Shown here: positions 59,253 to 64,000 of the stretch, piece after piece
How positions within the stretch are numbered: the stretch's first letter is position 1
How the letters are laid out: the number at the start of each line of letters is the position of its first letter
Assembly (NCBI RefSeq): GCF_003025595.1
Contig: NZ_PYMI01000001.1
Location: 682,001-746,000, forward strand
DNA length: 64,000 nucleotides
Direction: 5' to 3'
Source: Photobacterium ganghwense
GTDB lineage: Bacteria > Pseudomonadota > Gammaproteobacteria > Enterobacterales > Vibrionaceae
Translations under genes and position numbers: made by a program
Notes under the pieces: generated by a model
The model's input: only the letters and a program-made list of their open reading frames with translations
The model's database searches: none
Told to the model about the DNA's origin: nothing

Positions 59253-59900
59253 TTATTGCCCGCAGCAATGCTTGAATTTCTTCCCACTACCGCACAGGCA
59301 AATATCATTACGGCCCATTTCTTTATACGGGTTCACAGCTTGTGCTGCTGCTCCCTGCTGCAATTCATCCGCCGCCATAACAACTTCGGTCAGCATCAAA
59401 GGGAACTGTGCATACAGCGCAGCTGGCTCTGGCATGCCTGTCACCCCAGCTTCGTCCATTTGTGCCAGTGTCGCTTCTTCATCAAGCATCAGCATCACCG
59501 TTGTGATCAACGCCGATAGCATTCGCATTGTGCCGTCAGACATCGTCTGCTCAGCCCAGTTAGGCTCAATAAATGGCCACACAGCGAGAAAGCCCTCGGC
59601 AAACTCAGCCATTTCAGGCGTGACACCTTTCGCCTCATCCCAGCAGACCTGCTCCGGCAGCTGAAATTCACCCGCTTTGATGTACCGGTACTGCAGCTCA
59701 AAGTGATTCAGGATACTCTGCGTTTGCTCATTGCTCAGGCTAACCGCATCATCTTCATCGACCCCACCCGTTACCAGCACCGGCAACCATACTTCAGGAT
59801 CCAGTGGTTTCGGGTTGGCGTTAGCAGCCAGCAGAGCACCTTCAATAAAGGTGGCAGGCATACCTTCCCAATTGGTCGGTAAAGTTATCAGTTGTGTCAT
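59253..59900 (-). CDS. UPF0149/YecA-family protein with SEC-C zinc motif
   Basis: Soluble helical protein of 215 residues from the ATG at 59900 (MTQLITLPTNWEGMPATF), with AAGAG 9 nt upstream. N-terminal UPF0149 domain (AEFAEGFLAVWPFIEPNW) and a C-terminal SEC-C zinc-binding motif GRNDICLCGSGKKFKHCCG, like the SecA tail that binds SecB and ribosomes. E. coli YecA is a ribosome-associated, metal-binding relative. Function in this host unknown. In an operon with the Nudix gene. Confidence 0.88.
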   Translation of the reverse strand: MTQLITLPTNWEGMPATFIEGALLAANANPKPLDPEVWLPVLVTGGVDEDDAVSLSNEQTQSILNHFELQYRYIKAGEFQLPEQVCWDEAKGVTPEMAEFAEGFLAVWPFIEPNWAEQTMSDGTMRMLSALITTVMLMLDEEATLAQMDEAGVTGMPEPAALYAQFPLMLTEVVMAADELQQGAAAQAVNPYKEMGRNDICLCGSGKKFKHCCGQ

Positions 59901-60098
59901 GTTTCGCATCTCTTGGTGTCGGCTAAGTCGCCAATTATATACCTGATGGTAACTCCGACACCACTTCACACCTGACGAGAGCGGCCAAATCCTGGCTCTA
60001 CTTCCCCATCATCAGGAATAAGTCGACAATTTTGTTGAACTTATCACCAGTCAGTGGCAAAAATGAAGCAAGATTTCTTCTCATATCAGGCAAAGATC

Positions 60099-60791
60099 AT
60101 GACGTTGACTAATGCCCAGGCCATTATCGCCGGAGCCAGTGGTTTGGTTGGTGATGAACTGGTCCACCTCCTGCTCAATCACGACAATATCAGTAAAGTC
60201 TACTCACTCTCGCGACGGGAGTTACCGTTGCACAGTAAAAAACTGGTGCAAATTGTGAATCCGGAACTTCGGGTCACGGAGTGGCACGACACGAATGCCC
60301 AGCCGGCTTACGGCTTCATTTGCCTGGGGACAACCAAAAAGCAGGCAGGTAGCCAGCATGCTCTGGAAGCGGTTGATCTACATCTGGTCAAAGACGTTGC
60401 CCGAACCATGAAAATCGTCGGTGTCCGCCACTTAGTCGTTATTTCCAGCCTGTTCGCCAACCCTTACTCGCCGTCGCATTACCTGCGTACCAAAGGGAAA
60501 ATGGAACAGGCCCTCAGCAAAATGGGATTCGAGCACTGTATTTTTGTCCGGCCGGGCCCGCTCAAAGGTGACCGTGCCCAGCCAAGAGCCGACGAAAAAC
60601 TGGTACAGGAAACACTCGCGATTATTCACCCTCTGATGTTGGGCCCATTGAAAAATCTTGAACCTATCCCTGCCGAACAGGTCGCCAGGCAAATGGTATC
60701 TTTGGCCTTTTCGGCTGCCAGACATGAACTTCCGGCCGTGTATCGTGTGTCAGGTCGGACTCTATTAGACAAGCCAGCCAATACCCTCTAA
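60099..60791 (+). CDS. NAD(P)-binding Rossmann oxidoreductase
   Basis: Atypical SDR/epimerase-like protein of 230 residues from the ATG at 60099, which has an AGG site upstream; an earlier start at 60054 is possible. Cofactor motif AIIAGASGLVGDELVHLLL; LVVISSLFANP and the Tyr-x3-Lys pair in SHYLRTKGKMEQAL follow, as in HTATIP2-like and YbjT-type proteins. Substrate unknown. dusC follows after 75 bp in the same direction. Confidence 0.83.
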   Translation: MTLTNAQAIIAGASGLVGDELVHLLLNHDNISKVYSLSRRELPLHSKKLVQIVNPELRVTEWHDTNAQPAYGFICLGTTKKQAGSQHALEAVDLHLVKDVARTMKIVGVRHLVVISSLFANPYSPSHYLRTKGKMEQALSKMGFEHCIFVRPGPLKGDRAQPRADEKLVQETLAIIHPLMLGPLKNLEPIPAEQVARQMVSLAFSAARHELPAVYRVSGRTLLDKPANTL

Positions 60792-60866
60792 AATTTCGCC
60801 CCCTGACCCGCCTGTTGCCTTCCATTGCTAGTCAACAGGCTTCTGCCACCAGCAAAAGAGAAATCC

Positions 60867-61844
60867 ATGCGTTTAATTTTAGGCCCGATGGAAGGTGTGG
60901 TTGATCACCTGATGCGGGAAATGCTGACTGAAATCAATGACTACGACCTATGTGTCACCGAGTTTGTGCGCGTTGTTGATCAGTTGCTGCCAAAAAGTGT
61001 GTTTTATCGTCTTTGCCCTGAGCTTCTACAGGGCGGGAAAACGACTTCCGGCACCCCGGTTCGCGTTCAGCTGCTTGGTCAGGACCCGCACTGGATGGCA
61101 GAAAATGCCTGTCAGGCAATCGAATTAGGTTCACCCGGTGTGGATATCAATTTCGGTTGTCCGGCTAAAATGGTCAATAAAAGTAAAGGCGGCGCTGCCC
61201 TTCTGCAAAATCCTCAGCTGATGTATGACATCGTTAAGGCGGTACGTGATGCTGCTGACTGCCGTAAACCGGTCACAGCAAAAGTTCGCCTGGGCTGGGA
61301 CGATCCTAACCACTGCTTTGAAATTGCAGATGCGGTTGCTCAAGCTGGTGCCGATGAAATTGTGATTCATGGCCGCACTAAAACTGATGGCTACAAAGCC
61401 GAAGCCATTAAGTGGGATTACATCCGTCAGGTGAAAGACAAATTGTCGATTTCAGTGGTCGCAAACGGCGAAGTCTGGAACCATGATGACGCCCAGCGCT
61501 GCATGACAACCACCGCGGCGGACGCTCTCATGGTTTGCCGAGGCGCTATCAACCTGCCGAACCTGGGCAATGTCATCAAATACAACCACTCACACATGGA
61601 ATGGGAAACGGTTCTGCAGTTACTGCTGCAATATTCGACCTACGAAATCAAAGGCGATAAAGGACTTTATTACCCTAACCGCATCAAGCAATGGTTTTCA
61701 TACCTGCGTCACGAATATCCTCAGGCGAAAGAGTTGTTTGCTGATATCCGTAAACACAACAAGGCAGCCCCCATTGTTGAAACGCTCAAGCTAGCCCGAG
61801 AAACGCTTGAATCCGATTCCGGTGAATCTGGTATGGTAGCCTGA
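60867..61844 (+). CDS. dusC: tRNA-dihydrouridine(16) synthase
   Basis: FMN-dependent reductase that makes dihydrouridine 16 in tRNA. From the ATG at 60867 (MRLILGPMEGVVDHLMRE) it has 325 residues. Catalytic Cys in DINFGCPAKMVNKSKGGAAL; HGRTKTDGY and ANGEVWNHDDAQRCM belong to the TIM barrel, and VCRGAINLPNLG with the C-terminal helical domain follow. The start sequence LGPMEGVVD is DusC-like rather than DusA/B. Last core-genome gene before the AT-rich segment. Confidence 0.94.
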   Translation: MRLILGPMEGVVDHLMREMLTEINDYDLCVTEFVRVVDQLLPKSVFYRLCPELLQGGKTTSGTPVRVQLLGQDPHWMAENACQAIELGSPGVDINFGCPAKMVNKSKGGAALLQNPQLMYDIVKAVRDAADCRKPVTAKVRLGWDDPNHCFEIADAVAQAGADEIVIHGRTKTDGYKAEAIKWDYIRQVKDKLSISVVANGEVWNHDDAQRCMTTTAADALMVCRGAINLPNLGNVIKYNHSHMEWETVLQLLLQYSTYEIKGDKGLYYPNRIKQWFSYLRHEYPQAKELFADIRKHNKAAPIVETLKLARETLESDSGESGMVA

Positions 61845-61893
61845 CAAGCTTCAGCATAAAGCGAAAACGGTAGTATTCGCATACAACGAAACT

Positions 61894-61935
61894 AAAAATA
61901 AAGAAAAGCGCCCAATGGCGCTTTTCTTTATTTTT
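61894..61935 (+). terminator. Terminator of dusC
   Basis: Long perfect stem AAATAAAGAAAAGCGCC / GGCGCTTTTCTTTATTT with loop CAAT and a T run. Confidence 0.95.
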
Positions 61936-62238
61936 GAGGTGTGCTCAAAACTTAACGACGATTGGGATGATTGATAAGCGACAAGAATTAATTTTTGTTT
62001 TTATGAATCATGAGAGAGGCCAGCAATACCAATGGGTTCATGGCTTTCTCAACAAAAGGCCCTTTCTCTAAACAAAACCTGAGAAAATCACCCCCGAAAT
62101 TCTCAACTATCCCATCAACTCAATCAAAACAAATCTCGATATTTTGGTGCTTGTCTGTGCTCTACTATACAAGAAAGTCCCATTCCTCATGGCTACTCCT
62201 TTGCATCATACAACCACAACCCCGCGTAACAAACTTTT

Positions 62239-62313
62239 GGACAGAAACGTTTTAGAACTGATGCTCTATAGCGTTTCAGTCAGATTAGGAAAAGTATGTT
62301 GGCTCCTTAGACG
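62239..62313. repeat. 75-bp repeat, copy 1 (left of the HNH gene)
   Basis: Imperfect direct repeat of 63743-63817, same length with no gaps and more than half the positions identical; best parts are GGACA, ACGTTTTAG, CGTTT, AGATTAG, AAAAGTAT and CCTTA. 62241-62256 and 62267-62282 can form a 16-bp stem (13 pairs plus a wobble) with a 10-nt loop. Reminiscent of integron attC-type sites in being conserved in structure more than sequence, but the attC core was not found. Confidence 0.65.
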
Positions 62314-62370
62314 ACACCATGTGGAACGAAAATACAGCGAAAAATTAACTGTTGACGCCATACTCGCTTG

Positions 62371-63471
62371 TTATGCTCCTATATACACCGTTTGATCGCC
62401 ATTCCATTCATCACCATTACCAAGCACAAGGCTCAAAGTAACAACTGCTCTTGAATTTTTCAGTTCAATCGTTTTTAGATTGGCTGTTTTGACTTCTTTT
62501 ATGAAGTTAAGAGGCGGTTTGACAAGTTTACCTTCTAATGTTGTACGAGGAACTAATGAAAGTCTAATAAACTCCAATTTAATCAACTGATTAAGTAAGG
62601 CAATATTTGATTTATATTTATTGTAATACTGAGTTATAAATGAACCTACAGTCCTATCAGCAAACCACTCTCCATATTGCGTACTTGCCGCAATACTTAT
62701 ACTTTGAATAGCTGTATCTACTCCTGTGACCATTTTAATATCGCCACCTTCAAAGACTATATCCCCATCTTCACCTAGCAAAAAATCTATTCCTGCATTC
62801 TCTGGCAACGAAGCAATTTCTTTGGGGGCAATACGAACCGATATCAGCTCAGAACCACCATCGAGATATTGTATATTTATTGGCCCTTCGATAACTCGCG
62901 CATCACCTTGTGACACAACAGAAATAAAATTCTGGTTACAATCAATTGAGTTATAATTGTCGGCGTAATCTCTTAACTTAGAAGAGTTACCCTCAATGAA
63001 CTGCTTAACTTTAAATGTCCACTCATTCCCATCTACAGCTTCCCATGTACCTTCGAAAATTGTTTCAAAACCTAATGCAATTAATGTGCTTTTTGAACTA
63101 AATTGATAATTATCTTGTAAACTAAGCGCACGATATGCTTTTTCTTCAGCCTCTAGCTTCCACAACCTTAATGTTTCAACAGAAAACTCTTTGTAATCAG
63201 TATCAATAAATCGAGCATGAGCACGACACATCCAAATGCCATTGTCAATCGACTTCCGGTATTCTGGTGTTGTATTAGAATCATAGCGAGGACCATCTTC
63301 AGATGCGGCAACTATATGAGCAGCTTCTCCTAAATTAAGGGATTTATCATTCTCATTTTCACCCATTCGAGGGCCAATAGTAATCTTTCCGCAATTTGGA
63401 AAACTACAACGCCATGCCACACGCTCAGCCATAATTCTTTTAGTCGTTGGAGTGAAATCATCTCTTGCCAT
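62371..63471 (-). CDS. HNH-type nuclease domain fused to a phage baseplate-like domain
   Basis: Protein of 366 residues, not a family I can name. Residues 10-95 form a Cys/His HNH-like domain: CSFPNC (Cys22, Cys27), EAAHIVAASEDGPRYD (His52), SIDNGIWMCRAHARFID (Asn77, Cys82, His85). This version of HNH is the one seen at the N-terminus of defence effectors such as CBASS Cap5. Residues 227-310 (DFLLGEDGDIVFEGGDIKMV; AASTQYGEWFADRTVG) follow the pattern of phage baseplate gp25/DUF2634-like proteins. Strong ribosome site AAGGAG 6 nt before the ATG. Clearly more AT-rich than the window and flanked by repeats: transferred. Role in phage defence is inference. Confidence 0.75.
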   Translation of the reverse strand: MARDDFTPTTKRIMAERVAWRCSFPNCGKITIGPRMGENENDKSLNLGEAAHIVAASEDGPRYDSNTTPEYRKSIDNGIWMCRAHARFIDTDYKEFSVETLRLWKLEAEEKAYRALSLQDNYQFSSKSTLIALGFETIFEGTWEAVDGNEWTFKVKQFIEGNSSKLRDYADNYNSIDCNQNFISVVSQGDARVIEGPINIQYLDGGSELISVRIAPKEIASLPENAGIDFLLGEDGDIVFEGGDIKMVTGVDTAIQSISIAASTQYGEWFADRTVGSFITQYYNKYKSNIALLNQLIKLEFIRLSLVPRTTLEGKLVKPPLNFIKEVKTANLKTIELKNSRAVVTLSLVLGNGDEWNGDQTVYIGA

Positions 63472-63831
63472 AGTATCTCCTTAAAAACATAACGCTTACT
63501 ATACAGCTCTAAGCCACACTTCACAGATACATAATGCGCAGTTTCGTTTAAACCTTCAAAAATAATCAATGACTTAGTAAGCAAATAAGAAGCTAGACCG
63601 CACTGTGAGGGCATAATTTCTGGATGTGCTGAGTTCGGATAACTTTTAGTATGGAAATACACGTTCTCGAAGTGCGGAAGAGTATTTAATCTAAACGATT
63701 TTGGGGCAGAACCGAGCTAGCCATAGCAGCTAGCTTGGAAGTGGACATATACGTTTTAGTGTAATAGTCCTAAAACGTTTATATAAGATTAGAAAAAGTA
63801 TCTTGAAGCCTTAAACGTTGTTATGCGTGCG
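63472..63831. other. Region right of the HNH gene (360 bp)
   Basis: Should hold the HNH promoter. No convincing gene: an overlapping minus-strand frame beginning at 63662 is mostly antisense-frame shadow of the HNH start. A short stretch CGTTTAAACCTTCAA at 63545-63559 resembles the end of repeat copy 2 read on the other strand. Copy 2 itself is at 63743-63817. Confidence 0.45.
63743..63817. repeat. 75-bp repeat, copy 2 (right of the HNH gene)
   Basis: Partner of copy 1 at 62239-62313. Its hairpin has a perfect inner stem ACGTTTTAG / CTAAAACGT (63751-63759, 63770-63778) with the same 10-nt loop length; outer bases differ from copy 1 but still largely pair. It ends 15 bp before the stop codon of the GFA-type gene. 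Confidence 0.65.
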
Positions 63832-64000
63832 TTACCTACTTAACTTTAACCAATCTCTTTCACTGGGCATCGTTTCAAATTGCGGAATACCGTCGTTAAT
63901 CAACCCCACATCCCAGTTAGCGCGAGAGCCGACATAGACATGTGCAGAAACTTTTGTATCCACAGGCTCAGACAGTAAACCAGCAGGCACCCAATATGAG
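63832..64000 (-). CDS. GFA-family protein, C-terminal fragment
   Basis: Minus-strand frame running in from beyond the right edge and ending at the TAA at 63832; 55 codons visible. SYWVPAGLLSEPVDTKVSAH, VYVGSRANWDVG and IPQFETMPSERDW are typical of the end of GFA (glutathione-dependent formaldehyde-activating enzyme-like, Mss4-fold) proteins. The zinc Cys motifs would lie outside the window. Such genes are frequent in Vibrionaceae integron cassettes, which agrees with the repeats beside it, but the context beyond the edge is unseen. Confidence 0.75.
   Translation of the reverse strand, partial: SYWVPAGLLSEPVDTKVSAHVYVGSRANWDVGLINDGIPQFETMPSERDWLKLSR

Larger units (their letters stand above)
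61845..62370. other. Region dusC - HNH gene (526 bp)
   Basis: Holds the dusC terminator (61894-61935), then AT-rich DNA with no convincing gene (a 81-codon plus-strand frame at 62010-62255 is rich in Ser/Lys/Pro and lacks a good ribosome site), and repeat copy 1 at 62239-62313. Probable left border of transferred DNA. Confidence 0.5.

Noticed and set aside
62010-62255. 81-codon plus-strand frame left of the HNH gene
   Set aside because: Composition unlike a protein (Ser/Lys/Pro-rich, no recognisable domain), no ribosome site, runs into repeat copy 1.
63330-63662. 110-codon minus-strand frame overlapping the start of the HNH gene
   Set aside because: More than a third of it is an out-of-frame shadow of the HNH coding sequence, and the HNH start has a far better ribosome site.
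62239-63834. Firm call of integron attC sites
   Set aside because: The GTTRRRY / RYYYAAC cores could not be placed and no integrase is visible; reported only as structured repeats.

Overview
The window looks like a piece of a large chromosome of a marine member of the Vibrionaceae. Photobacterium, Grimontia or Enterovibrio seem likelier than classical Vibrio, but I cannot fix the genus. The signs are a MotY-type sodium-driven polar flagellar gene next to rnt, a VolA/FadL lipid-uptake locus, the long Vibrio-type FadR with an inserted segment, the neighbourhood fadR-nhaB-dsbB, and a yeaG-yeaH-spoVR operon. Base composition is close to even over most of the window and falls clearly in the last ~2 kb. 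I saw no rRNA, tRNA, insertion sequence or CRISPR array.

Layout: 1-2952 holds DNA repair/RNA processing and motility (nth fragment, exported hypothetical, motY, rnt). 3370-8862 is a lipid-scavenging locus (fadL, volA, second fadL). 9130-16378 holds oxidative-stress and housekeeping genes (peroxiredoxin, grxD, sodB, asd) and two NhaC-type transporters, the second behind a structured leader with a tiny coupled upstream reading frame. 16742-23008 is an anaerobic/nitrosative module (hcp, pyruvate:flavodoxin oxidoreductase, flavodoxin, ygbA) with candidate FNR sites and a candidate NsrR site. 23138-29410 holds a two-Hpt membrane protein, yejK/yejL/yejM, a small lipoprotein and a short-chain dehydrogenase. 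29611-38770 holds a diguanylate cyclase, topB, the selenium pair selD-mnmH, a ydjA-type nitroreductase and fadH with a FadR operator. 39023-48824 holds sppA, ansA, dbpA, a glutathione transferase, yeaC, a lipoprotein, msrB, gapA and yeaD. 49044-61844 holds a VOC protein, yeaG-yeaH-spoVR, fadR, nhaB, dsbB, a Nudix enzyme, a yecA-like gene, a Rossmann oxidoreductase and dusC.

The last 2 kb differ. An AT-rich gene joins a Cys/His HNH-type nuclease domain, of the kind seen in defence effectors, to a C-terminal segment that resembles phage baseplate (gp25/DUF2634-like) proteins. It is flanked by two 75-bp imperfect direct repeats with the same hairpin geometry, and next to it lies the end of a GFA-family gene. 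This looks like a mobile cassette and is the best candidate for an undescribed system here.

Links between genes: fadR (54944-55795) probably controls fadH through the operator at 38790-38806 and may control the fadL genes. hcp, nifJ and fld could form one electron path from pyruvate through flavodoxin to the Hcp nitric-oxide reductase, with ygbA under a similar anaerobic promoter. Peroxiredoxin, sodB, grxD and msrB cover oxidative damage; nhaB and the NhaC-type carriers fit life with sodium cycling.
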